From Lota lota (taxonomy: Eukaryota; Chordata; Actinopteri; Gadiformes; Lotidae), in assembly GCA_026745465.1 (NCBI GenBank), contig JACYXH010000429.1:4283878-4347877 (forward strand): a stretch of 64,000 nucleotides of DNA. The letters are read 5' to 3'. Under the pieces are notes generated by a model, which had not been told where the DNA came from, did no database searches, and saw only the letters and a program-made list of their open reading frames with translations. Positions 37,061 to 50,770 of this stretch are shown here, piece after piece. A program made the position numbers and the translations under genes. Every line of letters starts with the position of its first letter. The first letter of the stretch is position 1.

Positions 37061-38702
37061 TTTGGAACGGATGTTAGGAAATGTGTGGAGGAAGAAATAG
37101 GGGAAACAAGAGACAATTTAGATTACCATGTTAATCCTTTATCTAATTATTGGATATGCCCACGGCAGAAATGAGAGATTTCACACCAAGTGCTTAACAC
37201 CATGGAGCATGTTGAACTTAGCTCAGCGAGTACGAACCGCTAACCCGAAAAGGAAAGGACTTTTTAATTTTTATTCCAGCATTGTTTGTTGTTAAAATAC
37301 CCGGGAAACCGCAATCCACGGCTATAATGAAATTATAAAAATTCTCTTCATGTAAAAAAAGGTAAAAACAACTACTGCAAATAAAAAAGATTCACATTGC
37401 AGCACACATGCTTAGCAGAGCGTCCTCGAACCTCTCCAATCACACTACATGGGGAGATGTCCACCACCACCACGGCCACCACCTCCATGAATGTGGGACA
37501 CCAGTCACCCAACTTAACCTCCCATTCTGCTCACTTTCACCCTCCACCTTTCTCAGTGGGCCATTTCCCTTTACCCCTTAGCTATGGCTAACATGGTGCA
37601 TGTTGGTGGTCGTGGTGGTTGTTAGGGGAGGAGAGGGAGGGGCAGGAGGGGAGAGTGTTAGCGGGTGACTTGGATTGGTTAATTAGTGCGACAAAGCACC
37701 GCGGCTCCTCGACATCATACCGTTGTATAAAACACAAGGCTCACCGAGCTGATCCATATACCGTGACTGAGATAAAGCAGCACCTGTTCTAATTACCACA
37801 ACAAAAATGCTATGGTGTTGATCTAGCAACGTAGCATTCACCGCGGCACACACTGGCACTCTTTTCTCTGGACCTGAAGGTTGCACGCAGGCAGCTGTGG
37901 AGATTTGATGTAGCAGTCCAAATATGCTTTTTATTATATTTAGCTTTAGCTATTAAACCTATCTTAACACTATTATACTTTATATGTAAAAGAATGAACA
38001 ACAATTATATGACATTACAAAGAAGAACAAATAGTGAACATTCAAAATGATAGATCAATATTAAAGCTCAAAGTGATGAGTGAAAATTGAACTTTCCCTG
38101 ATCTACAAACGTGTGACCTTCGTAGCCTTAAAAGAAGACATAACTCCTCAAACGCAAATTTCACATGTTCGCCAGTTGCCAAAATGAAAGCTCCAGACCA
38201 AAAGGAGAAATGTAACCAGGCAGGGATAATGTAGATAAGGGTAGACCTGTCTAGGAAAGAGACGACAGTACCTAGTTATCTGATAGGGCTTGCTTTGCCG
38301 AACAAACCAATGCATATCTGAAGTCTCTATGTGTTTAGGGTATCAGCCAGACAGCAGATGCAACGAGCAGTGAAGAAAGGTAATTTCAAGTCAACAGTTT
38401 CTGATTATTCACTACACACAATCTTTTTAGTTTTACATGCTGGCTTTGTTTGTCTGGCATTCGGTTGAGAAAATAGCGGCATTCTGGCTTCTGCGATTAG
38501 AGCCTGTGTGATTTACATTTATTATATATTGAATATATATTTGTTAACTTTTATATTTTGAAGAAAATAAATGCCTTTAGTCCATCACTAAAACTGTAAT
38601 AATGGTTGGCCTGATTGTTTTTGACAGAATAAATATATTGTGTTGAATTGTAAAAAAATTAAACCAAAGCAAAACCAGTTATGGTTTTCACATAGCAACC
38701 AG

Positions 38703-39088
38703 TTAAATGTAGGGTAGGCAATTTATTGAAATTCTCTTTAAATTACGACAGCAATCAATAAATCAAATGGTATGCCAAAAAAGAAAATAATCAAGTATCT
38801 GTGGCTGTCACAGGCCTGTATTAAGCACGTCCAATCACATAATTCGTCCTGCATGACGATTGGATGGCTTACCTGTCTGTCTACCTACCAACTCGGCTAC
38901 CTGCGCATACTCTGCTTAGCACTCATTGAACATGGCCAGAGCCTTCCGAAAGGCTAAGCAGCCATTTTGCAAAAGCTAGCGAGCTAGTCAATTAGCTTTG
39001 GAGGGAGGCCCGGGACGTTTTCGGTTTGATACTTTCAAAATCTAGTTTACTCTGGCTGGTTTCTCCAAATTGCCTACCCTAGCTTTAA
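38703..39088. mobile_element. TTAA-flanked inverted-repeat MITE
   Basis: The ends read TTAA-ATGTAGGGTAGGCAATTT and, from the other side, TTAA-AGCTAGGGTAGGCAATTT. A 15-base core (TAGGGTAGGCAATTT) is identical at both ends and each end is flanked by TTAA. The interior is 378 bases and carries no transposase frame. TTAA target duplications are the mark of piggyBac- and Kolobok-type transposons, so this is a small non-autonomous copy; which superfamily mobilised it cannot be told here. Confidence 0.8.
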
Positions 39089-39984
39089 TCCTGCTGCCGT
39101 GAATGTTATTTCATATGGCCGCTGGTTATAATCGTTTGATTAGGAGTTGTGTTATACACAATCAAATGTTGAAATGTTTTTGAGAAATACAATAATCAAA
39201 AGGCAATACCGAGAAAGTGAACCAATAAAATAGCAGAGGCTTGATGCCTCTGATGAAATCAAATGTCCAGATATTTCAACCAAAATGGGAAAAGACTAAC
39301 TAAACAAAGCATAACTACTCCCCAAACACTTCTAGATTTGTGGAGTTGAAGACGATGGTAAATGGACTGTTACCTCTAGTTGAAATCTTAATTGTATTAT
39401 ATGAAACTCATATATCTTCAAAATTCAACCGTGCTCATCTCTCTTGCACGATGCTAAATGCAAATACTAAATATGCCTCAAAAGTCAATAGTCGTATACA
39501 CTTTAGCACATTATGTAGCTTATCTCACTGCAAAAGCAACCCCCACCCGCCTCAAAAAAGAAAAAGAATAATCAACATAATAGTTATTTTTAATGGCCGC
39601 CACTACGGAAATGACATTCTCAGTCTACTGAGCAGTCAGGATGATACCCACACTGATCCACAAATGTAATAAGCAATTAAACAACAACACTCAACTGGCA
39701 TCCCTTTCTGTATTATTTAAACCCACTCCAAATATCCAGTACACTGGTGGTGAGATCGAGTCGATTAGGAAACACAAAGAGTAAAAAAGTATACGCTTTT
39801 AAAGCATTCAGTAAAAGAAAAACAGCTCAAAAACAAAAACGAGAGTGCGATGGATGAAAGTGATAAGAGTCAGATGACGGGACTAGAGAAGAAGGAGGAG
39901 GATAAATTGATTCCTTGCAGTCACACTTAGACGCAGAATATATAGTATATAATAATAAATGTGTTAGCTAGGAGAGTGCATGGT

Positions 39985-40011
39985 GGGGGGGGGGGGGGGG
40001 GGGGGGGGGGG
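39985..40011 (+). repeat. poly-G run
   Basis: Twenty-seven consecutive G. Confidence 0.92.
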
Positions 40012-40751
40012 CTGCTAGGTGATAGTGCCGCGCAGTCCTCCTGTCTGTGTTGCTCTTAGTTAGCAGTGGGAAGCGGTGAGCAGGGATCATCCACCCCTGC
40101 TTTACGGAGGAGTTTGGCATTCGTCTGACAGGCGAGACGGCAATGAGACGGGGATGAGAGGGGAGCGCAGGCCACAGCCGCGCCGCTAATAACGCCGCCG
40201 CCTTGTTTCACTTAAAGTGGGAGCAGAGATGGGCCGTTTGTCTGATAACGAGGAGCTGCTGTCTGTAACACATGCAAGTCACTGGTGGTGGGTGGGAGGG
40301 GATGTTTGTTTCATTATCAGCACTCTTCTATTTCCTCTTTTGTGTTTTGTGGCGTTTGTTTGGTGTACTTTTTTCTTCTTTGGTCCCTCAATCATTGTCA
40401 CCTCTTTGTCGTCGTTGATTTCCTCTTACGTCCTCTCCTGCGCCCCAGTCCAAACTGTCCCTCTCCCATCTTTTGGATTCTCCGGCATGTTGATATAAAG
40501 CAATTATATTGCCTGCCTCAAAAATATCACATCAGTGAAAGGGAGAATTATTGCAAATTCCTGTGTAAGCTTTTTGTTTTTGTTTTGTTTTGTGAAGAAC
40601 AGAACCTATTAAGGTACAGAGTAGAAAGCAGCCAAAGTAGTTTGAAAGAGAAATAATTGACTTGGATGTTTATGGTGGTTTTGCTGCTCGTACGTAACCA
40701 GCTTCACTGCCTGGTTTGTCCACTATTCTATAATTTTCTTTACAAAAAAGA

Positions 40752-40822
40752 AATTTTGATTAGAATAATAAAAACATTTTAATGTGGCTTATTAAAAATA
40801 GGCACAAGCCACAATCAAAATT
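40752..40822 (+). repeat. two-part inverted repeat
   Basis: AATTTTGATT (40752) pairs with AATCAAAATT (40813-40822), and GTGGCTT (40784) pairs with AAGCCAC (40806-40812). The left arm carries about 22 extra bases. Confidence 0.7.
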
Positions 40823-41013
40823 CCTCGATTAATGAACACCAATGACACAAATTAATGATTACACAAAAGCCAAACTATTAAAATCTTAACATTTGTTTTC
40901 ATTAATATAATTTAATTTCAGTCAACAAGAAATTTTGTGTTTCTTCTTAGTTTCCTAATTTATTTTATTTATTTTTATAAAATTGAGTTAAAAGCAGTTT
41001 TATATATTTTATT

Positions 41014-41102
<89 letters not shown>
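41014..41102 (+). repeat. (AAT)n / (ATT)n self-complementary triplet array
   Basis: About 30 bases of (ATA)n are followed at 41043 by about 60 bases of (ATT)n, the reverse complement of the first part. Confidence 0.95.
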
Positions 41103-41103
<1 letters not shown>

Positions 41104-41487
41104 AGTACCCTGACTGCCCTTGACATTGTTGATTTTTGGGGTTGTTTTTCACCATAAATACAAAAGATAATTCCATGTGTAAATGTGTGAATTAGTATGC
41201 TCTAATTACGCTACAGTGTGTGTAATTATGTGAGTATAAAGTAGACGCGTTCGACCAAGAATCTGTCTTATTTTCTGACATTGCTCCTATTGCACCTGTG
41301 TTGTTGTTCCACCAGGACATTGTGATAGTGGGCATAACAACGACCAAACATGAAGCACACTAGCCAACAGCAACAGGCAAATTACATTTGCCGTCACAAT
41401 AGTGGACTTCAAAATGTCCACGCTCGCCCAGGCGGTTATGACCTAATATTGCTCCCCTGTGATATTCCCATGGCAACACTTTTAAGG

Positions 41488-41488
<1 letters not shown>

Positions 41489-41533
<45 letters not shown>
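41489..41533 (+). repeat. (GT)n microsatellite
   Basis: Forty-five bases of GT. Confidence 0.97.
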
Positions 41534-41536
<3 letters not shown>

Positions 41537-43099
41537 AAATGAGAGAAATGTGATGTATGGATGTGTTGTTGCTACAGCTATACATATTTTAACAGAACAC
41601 TCCTTCACGGGACCTACAAAGATCATAATGGTGTGGATGGGCTAGCGTAAACATGAGTTCTATAGCCTATTTGCCAAGGCATTCTGTGACCACCACAATG
41701 GGCCTTGATGGCCATACTCAGCAACTGTAATCAGCGAAACCGCAAAAACATAATATCAATATTTTAACAAAAAGGAAAGGTTCACTCTGACTATCACACA
41801 TAGCTGTCAAACGTATATACACACCCATTGAAACGTTACAATAGGAACAGCTGCCACAGTGAGGGGAACAACTTCGGTCCAAGGTTGGCTGCAAGGTTGA
41901 CTCCCCATCCATCTAATCATTTGTGTTTTGAGCTGATTTAAAAAAGTTTCCAGCCAGTGCAGGTGCTGTTGGACAACTAGTGTAGAGGCTGCTGCAGTCT
42001 TTTGAGTGACACTTGGCTAATGTAGCTCCGTTAAAAGGACCATCAACAATTTATATCAAGCAGGGGCTGCCGCTGTATTGACAAAAATGGGCATGATTTT
42101 TGCCAGGCTAGATGTCGAAGAGACCAAATTACGTAATGTTTCTTTAGTAGGTGTTCATGATCTTAGAGAGGATTGTGGCAAGCAGTTCAACACGTCACAT
42201 TTTTTCCAATGACTACCACAACCATTTCCCATCATTCGTCCTTCCGTTATCTTGTCCCATCCATCAATTCATCCATTCAAAATCCGGCAATATGTGAACA
42301 GCTTCAGTTTGGTTGATTTGGTCCAGTTTAGATGTGCAATAAAGTTGCCACTTTATTGGATTTTTCATTTGGTCTGGTTCGTCTTCACACAGACCTTTTG
42401 TTAAGGAAATCAAACGAAAATAAACAAATGCTGCTGTGAACCAGGATAAAGATGTTCAGAGAGAATCTAACTAATCCCTTCCCCCGACCGCAGACAATAA
42501 GACTAAACCCACACTGCATTGCGTTCCTGGATTTCATTATTATTAGTCTTTTGGTGCTCCCACCAAATAAGAAACTTAGATGTCACACGAGTGCCTGTTG
42601 AGGCAGTATATTGGCCATGACACGGTACCAAAGATCGCACCCAGTAATGATACCAATATGAAATCAAAAGTGAGATGGAACTGATTTGATCAGCTGCCTT
42701 TATATGCTGTTGTAGGCATCACCTCATGTGAGCTAGTGCACTGCATGTTGTTCACCTCCTATAGTGAGGTTGGATCCGTCCTTAACTGTTTGTTTTTTTG
42801 CTCCCATTTCTTGTGTTCATATGGTGAAATCACCCAAGGCCTAACACTACTGACTATTCAGTATTCTGCTATTCCAAGAGCTTCTATTTCTTCCTTCATT
42901 GAGGTGACCTTGTGTTGTGATGCTTCGACTACTACAGTGTATAGTATATAACAGCCTCTCAGCATATATTGTTAAACAGTATGAAGGAAAAGGAATTACA
43001 ATAAATGCAGCATTGGCCTGGCATGCAAAGCATAAATAAATCATAATCACAAACATAAATCATCAAAACAAATTAAATAATAATTTCTGTATATTTCTG

Positions 43100-43125
43100 T
43101 ACCATTATCTATAAAGATAATGGTA
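43100..43125 (+). repeat. short perfect hairpin
   Basis: TACCATTATCT and AGATAATGGTA pair perfectly around a four-base ATAA loop. Confidence 0.85.
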
Positions 43126-43660
43126 TTCCATCTTCTGAAATGAGGAGTGTTTAATATTCTACCCTTCTTCAATATTCTCTCTAACTTAAATTATACCACT
43201 TTAGGGCATTTTCACATCCAGTTCATTTGGAGTGTTTATTCTGAAACCCTGTAGCACTTAACCCAACACAAGCCCGGTCCATTTGGGCCACATGCCTTGA
43301 AACCCATTCAAAAGTGCCACACTCAACCTCACACACAGGGCTGGTTTTGGATCCGACATGCCTGCTAGAGGTTGTGAATGCCTTCCATTATCTAAAACAT
43401 CGGCTGTTGTCCATTCTTAAAAAAAAAAAAAAAACGGGATTTGCAGCATCCAGAGGCAGCCCCTTAGTGACCGCCTATATCCCTGTCCCTCTCTCTGTCT
43501 GGGAGACAGATTCAACCTGGGCCTCAGCTAAACCCATGACACCTGCTCGACAAGTGCAGTTTAGTGCTTGCTGTGTCCTCTAACGTATGGGTCCATTGAT
43601 ATGCTGTGACTAGTGCTGTGCTGATTCAACCTAACGCACTCACACACAGACGGACACACA

Positions 43661-43663
<3 letters not shown>

Positions 43664-43719
<56 letters not shown>
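43664..43719 (+). repeat. (GT)n microsatellite
   Basis: About 56 bases of GT. Confidence 0.97.
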
Positions 43720-43722
<3 letters not shown>

Positions 43723-45344
43723 CTAATAGCCATCGATGTACACTAAACACAGGCTTCTCTGAAAAGGCCAATCTACCTTCACCCTTTGTACGGCCGACCA
43801 AAAAATGCCATCAGTTACCCTTTGTGTTGCTAAGTGACTGTAGAAAATGGCCACTTTAATTGAGCTCAGGAGGCAGACTGTGGAGGGAAAAAAGTTGAAA
43901 GTAATTTCCCGCCTTGATTACACTCGTATTTCCAGGGAAGCAAATTCAGTGGATTTAAGATTGAGTGACTCTTAATGAAACGGACGTTTTCAAACCACCG
44001 GGCGGTTTATTTAACATACACTAAACAATTATTCCAAATCTATAAATCTGTTGTTATCCTTGAGGATTAAGGTTAAATATTACATCATGATTATAGGGAG
44101 TGCATTAAAACAAAGGGACTGATGAATACATTAAATTAGAATAGTTTCTTTTGCGTAATTTGGTATACAGGGGAATTGTGTGTGTGTGTATGTGTGTGTG
44201 TGTGTATGTGTGGGTGTGCAGGCGTGTGTTGAGCCTGCTTTTCGCTTTATATTTTGTGCAAGATATTTCTGACAAATACTACGAAAACCATGAAAATCCA
44301 ACAACCTTTGAGACGAGCACATCACTAATCTCCAGGTCATCCCTTATACTACCTTCTCCACTCATCACACAGAGAGGGGGCGGTTAGTACCAAGAAAATA
44401 TACCACAGTGAGCCTGCCAGCCAGCCCTACAGGGCGAGAGAGCGAGCGAGAGAAAGCGAGCGAGAGCACAAGGAGACACCCTTTCAAAGTTTGAGACCCT
44501 GAACCCCTGAAAGGTCTGTTCGTGGCCCCAGTGCCATGAATAATCACCCCCAGCTCTCCTGTAATGTGGTGCGGATGATATATCGAGCCACATTTATTAC
44601 TGCTCCGCTGGCATCTTGCTAGCAGAAGCAAGACTTTCATTAATAACGCCGAGACCCGAAGCTAGACTTCCTGACACACACCAGTCAGGCTGAAATCCAC
44701 CACCAAGTCTGCGTGTCCTAATTGGCAGAAATTTCAATCATGACTAGAATGTCACGTTGGATATACGTAAAATGCAATCATTTATTATTTTAACTTAGGA
44801 TGCAAATACGCAAGGACCTTTACATATTGAAAATGATAAAGGGCATTCCTGGGTGTATGGTAAGCTTCTTGCTACATTAACAAAGGTTGGAAATAGGAGG
44901 TGCTTCCAGGCTTTGGTAAAAACTGTCTCAAGTTGTTTTATTTCAACTGAAGATATAAAGCTCTCATTAAATAAAAATATGGGTTTAAAATTGGCTAAAT
45001 TATGCAATAAGGCCAGGTTATATTACACCAGACACTGTAAGGGTCATAAGGATGATATGTTACTAGTTTGAATGTAATGAACAATGCCATACTTACTATT
45101 CCAGTTTTATACCTACTCTCTAGTCTCTAAACTTGTACTTTTACATGAAGACTTCTACGTAAGACTTCAACCGAAGCATTGTCAATGTTGCTCTATAAAG
45201 GGCAAAATAGTTAAAGTCTAAATTGTAGGAATATAGGGACATGACCTAACTCTAAGGTAATATAATGTTCATTTTCGTCATTTCTGAGCACTGTAATCAT
45301 AAAGGCAATATGTGCACAATAATCGCACATGCACTGTATGTACT

Positions 45345-45347
<3 letters not shown>

Positions 45348-45375
<28 letters not shown>
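45348..45375 (+). repeat. (GT)n microsatellite
   Basis: About 28 bases of GT. Confidence 0.93.
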
Positions 45376-46813
45376 AGCTGTATGCTTCTGTGCACATCTC
45401 CTGCATGCCTGCAGCATGTGTCTACGGGTTGGAAAAGGTTGCAACACAAATCTCTTCAAAAATCAATCGTCCACACAAGAAATGACTTATTTGTCCAATT
45501 TATAACAGCGTTCCATTCCACTTTGAAAGAGCCGGGAATTCACACGTCGTGATTGAAATCATTGCCACTGGGGGAACCGGGGCCAGCTCCTCAGAGGGGC
45601 TGCTATTCTGAAAGTGAGAGAATCATTGATTTTCAGCAGGAAATCATCAAGGCGAATCCATGGTAAATGACAGATGGGAGATGGCAAATGGTCTATTTCA
45701 GCAGGATATTCAGTTAGCACTCTATTCTTTTATGAGCAAGACCAATGGTGTCTGTTTTTAAGTACAGGCCGGCCTCGCCCCCAGGAGGAGGGCTCGCTCC
45801 TGTTATTCTACAGAGTGCAGGTGAAAAAGGGGCGCCGCCAGTGGACAGAAAGAGTCCCTGTTTATTTTTTGGGGAGAAAATTGAAATCGTTCTAAAAAAG
45901 GCATAAAAATATCCTCTCGCACAAAAGTAATAACATCCTGAACCAATGTGGCAATCCTACAGTGAGTTCCTTCGCCAAAGGGTTGCCCTATAAAAAATGA
46001 GCTGCTTTGATGTTTGATTAAAAATATCTTCCTTCCCTTCCAAGCCCCTGTAAGAACTGTTTTGGAAATTAGTATGACTCGAATTAGATTTAATGGAGAA
46101 CCCACCGGCATGGTGACTGTGCAACTTCCTATTTTCTTTCTTGCTTCATTTTCCCCCATGACTTTACTACAACCAACTGTATTGTTAAGAAATCAACAAT
46201 ATAGAAACTCAAACATCAGAGAAACAGTGGTGATACACATTTTTACATCACACAACATCATAGAAGAGAGCCTAGCCGTGGAGAAGCCCCTTCTTTCCTT
46301 CTTTCCTTCCTGTTACCCTGCCACATCAATCAGTAGGCAGCTCACTACTGCGCTGCTGGTGGAGGACAAACTCTGGGTCAGACACAGCCTTTGATAATCA
46401 CATTTAAAATTCATCCAGCATCGGAAAAAACAAACGTAAAAAAAGAAAATCTGATCAGTGATTGCAAACTCCGGTGCCATCGTTGAGGGGTCCCGTGCCA
46501 AGAACAAATACAAAAAAAGATGTATTTCTCCCCACATTTCCGTTTTAGACCTGGAGTTGGATTTATATATTTATTTTCTCGGTCTGCTTTGAATGAGGCC
46601 TGGTGGTCGCCCTGTTCTTTCGGAAGCAGTCACACCTCATTGACTTGGCCGGCTCAAGGCTACTTGTTAGAGAGCAGTAGCGATGGAACTGAGCCACAAA
46701 CTGATACGGGTGTTCTAGAAAACATCTGGTTCTTACAACCACATATAATGTCCATATGAGGCATCATAGAGCTATGTAGTAAATGTCATTTGTGTTATAT
46801 TTTCTTTGGTGGT

Positions 46814-46849
46814 GGGGGGGGGGGGGGGGGGGGGGGGGGTTGCTAGAAT
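46814..46849 (+). repeat. poly-G run, longest in window
   Basis: Thirty-six consecutive G after ggtggt. Confidence 0.93.
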
Positions 46850-47248
46850 TGATCTACGGGACTATGGAACCAGATGCACTACTGCAGAAGACTATTGTGG
46901 GCTTAATTCTCCATCTTGTCTGAACAATACAAATATGGCACTAAATAACAACATCGGTCTGTTTTGTGTGTGTGTGTGTGTCCGGGCATTCAAGTCTCAG
47001 GAAGAGCTTAAGTGAAAGTGATAAGCAGCAGGAACAGCGTTCGGCCCTCACAGGCTGTTTCCAACTATCACCAGGAATACGCAGCTCTCCCCGAGTGACG
47101 GCAGAAAGTGTATTTAAAGAATCCTTAATGCTATTTATTACATCGCACCAGCTGCGGTGAGAAGTGGCTACATGTAATTGTGCCCATAGATCTTTTGGCT
47201 GGGAGACAACCATTCAAGACTGAACGCCACCCTTTGGTTGCTCGTATT

Positions 47249-47350
47249 GAGAGAGAGAGAGAGAGCGAGAGAGAGCGAGAGAGAGAAATGGAAAGAGAGA
47301 GAGAAAGGAAGAGAGCAAGAGAGAGAGATAGAAAGAGAGAGACAGAGATG
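47249..47350 (+). repeat. GA-rich imperfect repeat
   Basis: gagaga words with gcgaga and aaatgg interruptions. Confidence 0.92.
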
Positions 47351-50300
47351 GCGAGAGTGTGTCCTGGCGACTAAAGATACGGGACATTACTTAACATGGA
47401 CCCAGAGTGACACTAAGGAGCCTTAGGTTCGCGTGGGGGTTGTTAAAGTGCATGTCACACTCCAGAGGCATCCATCTGCTACGGTGACCAAGGTTTTCAA
47501 TCAATAGATAAGTAATCGACTCCAATGAGAAGCGGTGTACAGAATCGCTCACCAGCTCTGGCCAGGCACTGGCCTTGCACCCCCACCCAGGATCAGGGGC
47601 AGTAGGAGGGAGCACCTGGCTCCATCACAGAGGAACTTATCTGTGAGCAGGGCAGTATCGGTATCCCTGGGACAGCGCACATTTGTATGGGTGCTATCAT
47701 TCAAGGAGATTGTACTCCCGCACGTCTCCATCATTTCTGGCCGACAAAGCCAAATGTGCCCAAAATAAAACGCACACTTGGTGTGTCCTCCCCTGATAGC
47801 ATCTCTATATGTGTGCGCACACATATACATACCACACACAAAACTCATTCATGAAGACAATCAAACAATGTTAAAATACCCACAGCTTGAGTGGAACTAC
47901 ACCATAGGCTCCTGGACAGAAATATCTTGGAGCAGATTGAAAGTAAATGACCGCAGCTTCCGCCGCAGGGAACAAAACAGTACCTTGACATGAATTTAAC
48001 AATCAAAGCATGGTTATGAACAGGTTCTTGGGGGAATTGCGACGATGTGTTGATGCGCTTTGCTGCATAGAAATGTCTTTGCATGCTCTGCTTACTAATG
48101 TTTTACAGCGGTTATGCCTGGTTTCTGTCTTACGAGACATGCATCGCAGAAAAGAAATGAATGGGGTAGTGCATAGTTCAATGTAGTATGTGTGTTCCTC
48201 TTATATAAATCAAATCAAATAAATTGATCAATGTCCACTACATTATTTGTTCTGAAAGCAGTATCCCCTTTATATCTCCAGTCATACATATTTTACACAT
48301 TATTCACAATTTCACAATATGCAGACAGATGTCTAAATACCCCCAAAGTATAATATTTTTAACCACACCTGGTACTCTTTAAGAAACCTCATATTTATAT
48401 CCCAGTTTAATCTTTAATAGGGTTAAATTTTGCCGCCTCTATACCTACTAATCACCTAAAGGAAGCCTGGCCCAGAGAATATAATACTAACTTGTCTGAA
48501 GACATCTGGTTAAATGAATGCTTGGTACAGACTGATTCAATATGAAGTCAGGCATAGGCTTCACTATTAGAGAACTAAACTTAATACAATGTATCCTGCA
48601 GTGTCTCCACATGACAGGTGCAGGATGGAAGGGACTGCTCTGGGAACCACCTGTGAGGCTTGTAATGGTTGGGGCCAAGACAATTATTTGATTGGACTGG
48701 ATATCCCCCTCTCCTCCCTGGTTTTGGAGAGGGCTCAATGAAATGGTCACAATAATATATATGGAGAAAATACATGTAGTAATGTTCACTGCTACAGGCC
48801 ACCTTGGTGGCTTTTACTGGGCTCCTCCAGACACAGGACAGAGGGTGGTGATGTTGTAAACCGGTTTATTGTAGAAGTTTGTAGACAATGATACATGACC
48901 TGCTCCATGTTGCCATGTAGGAGATTTCTCTGAGTGTGTGTGGTGATGGCTGGTTTAACCTGTGCACATTGATTACTCAATGTGCAGCCTCACCCAGCGC
49001 CAGAGTCCAATCAGTCTGGCTCGGGCCAGGTAAGGCTGCCTAAACCAGCCATCATCCACACATACTCCACAATATGATTCTTCAAGTCCAAGTCAACTAA
49101 CTGATTCATGAAAAATATGGGGTCCATTCACAAACTGTCTTATAGAGAACTAGCTTAATTGTAATGCACTTCCTGTAACGGCTTTATTCAAATATTGTCT
49201 TGCTAGCTATTTAATTGGTATAATCTTCTGTCCTGTTGAGTTTGTTTATGTTTTATTTATTTTTGTCTATATTTAACTTTATTTGTACTTAAAATGGGTT
49301 GGGGTTAGAAAAATAAAGTATACAAAAAAATATTCTTATTTTCATTTATTGCATTGCAGTACAAAGCCCTGATGTATTGCAAAAAATATCTCTCAATGAT
49401 GAAAGATGGTATGGTATGAGTAAGTAGCGTAAGAGTAAGGAGTACTCTTGCATAGCAGGCCTCAAGTGTTTACGTGGAACAAAACACTTAGACTTTTTGT
49501 TTATCTCTCACTAATTGCTCTTTATTTCTAGGCTGGAACATGGACATGTAATGTTTTTAATGACTTGAGGTTTTTTGGGTTGTTTCCGGATTATGATTTT
49601 GGAATATGTGGTAAATTGGAAACCAAAGCCAGAAGACACTTTGGGGCCACCATTAGCAAAAATACTATAGGATTCCATTAACGTAATTAATTTCCTCAAA
49701 TGCATTATTCCTCCTCAAGTGACTCACAGGGTATCACATTGTATCTGACCCTGCTCTGTTTGCTGTGTTAAGTAGAGAACCATCATTCTGCTAGCGACAG
49801 TGGCTATTGATTTTCAGGTAGACTTGCCCTGAACAGCTGCCTACCATGTGCATAAGGCTTGTTCTTCTTGAGGAATACTGTTTATATACTTATTATACTC
49901 TGGTGTAACGGCAGATTATATTTAACAATCAAGTCTTAAGTATTGTTATAATATCGGAATATAGTATAAGATATGTGGTAATCTGAGAAAGTGACTCTAG
50001 GTCCCTTTCAGTCCAGCCCTCTCTTTGACAGAAGATCGACTAAGATGTCTCGCAACGGCTGCATTGCCATATATGGGATGGATCTGATTACCCACCATTT
50101 TCCAGCTAATTAATGAAGAAGATATGGTGCATTTGTAATGAATGGGTCCAGGTTGGAGCACGGTGATCAAGTTTCGATCTCTGCTAAATGCTTTCAGATG
50201 ATTGCTTTTACCTTTATGGTCTCATTTGCCTGGTGTAGCGAGAGGAAGCAATGGCGACACAATGGGGACACACTATATAATGTTTACCAAATAAAAACAC

Positions 50301-50479
50301 AAGTCGATCGCTCAATCAATCAATCAATCAACCTAATAGTCTGCTAATAGTCTGCTAGTCTGCTAGAGGTTATTAATATACAACTTATTTAAAGTTGTAT
50401 ATCAATAAGATTAATCTAGTTTCATATCAGTTAAGAAATGTGATGAAACTTGACATTCGCAGCCATTATGTTATGAACG

Positions 50480-50770
50480 GCCACCAATGGTTTGCGTCCA
50501 ACCCAGAGCAAATGAACCAATTGTGCCCGTTGAATCATGGGTTGAGCTCGCAACAAGAGCTGTTAACAGCTGAGAATGCCAAACATTTAGATGCGCTTTT
50601 CAGCCTAAATCTGGCGGCATTCAAATGCTGCAGATGCGGCTGTTGATGCACATCAGCCGCATTCACTGGAAGGAAGGATGCAAATGCTGACAGCCTTTAC
50701 AGACACCAGGCGCTAATTGACTCTACCATGTAATTATCAATAATGGCAGTTAGGGATTTAGTAATCGGAT
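50480..50770. promoter_or_regulatory. possible conserved regulatory block
   Basis: A repeat-free stretch dense in recognisable factor cores: E-boxes (acagctga, gcagatgc), TALE-type tgacag, homeodomain taattg, taattat and gttaac. The sequence is complex and codes for nothing recognisable. This is a texture-based call without any comparison. Confidence 0.25.

Noticed and set aside
44790-45075. 72-codon plus-strand frame that reads like normal protein
   Set aside because: I considered a LINE remnant or lone exon, but found no family motif and no supported splice sites.
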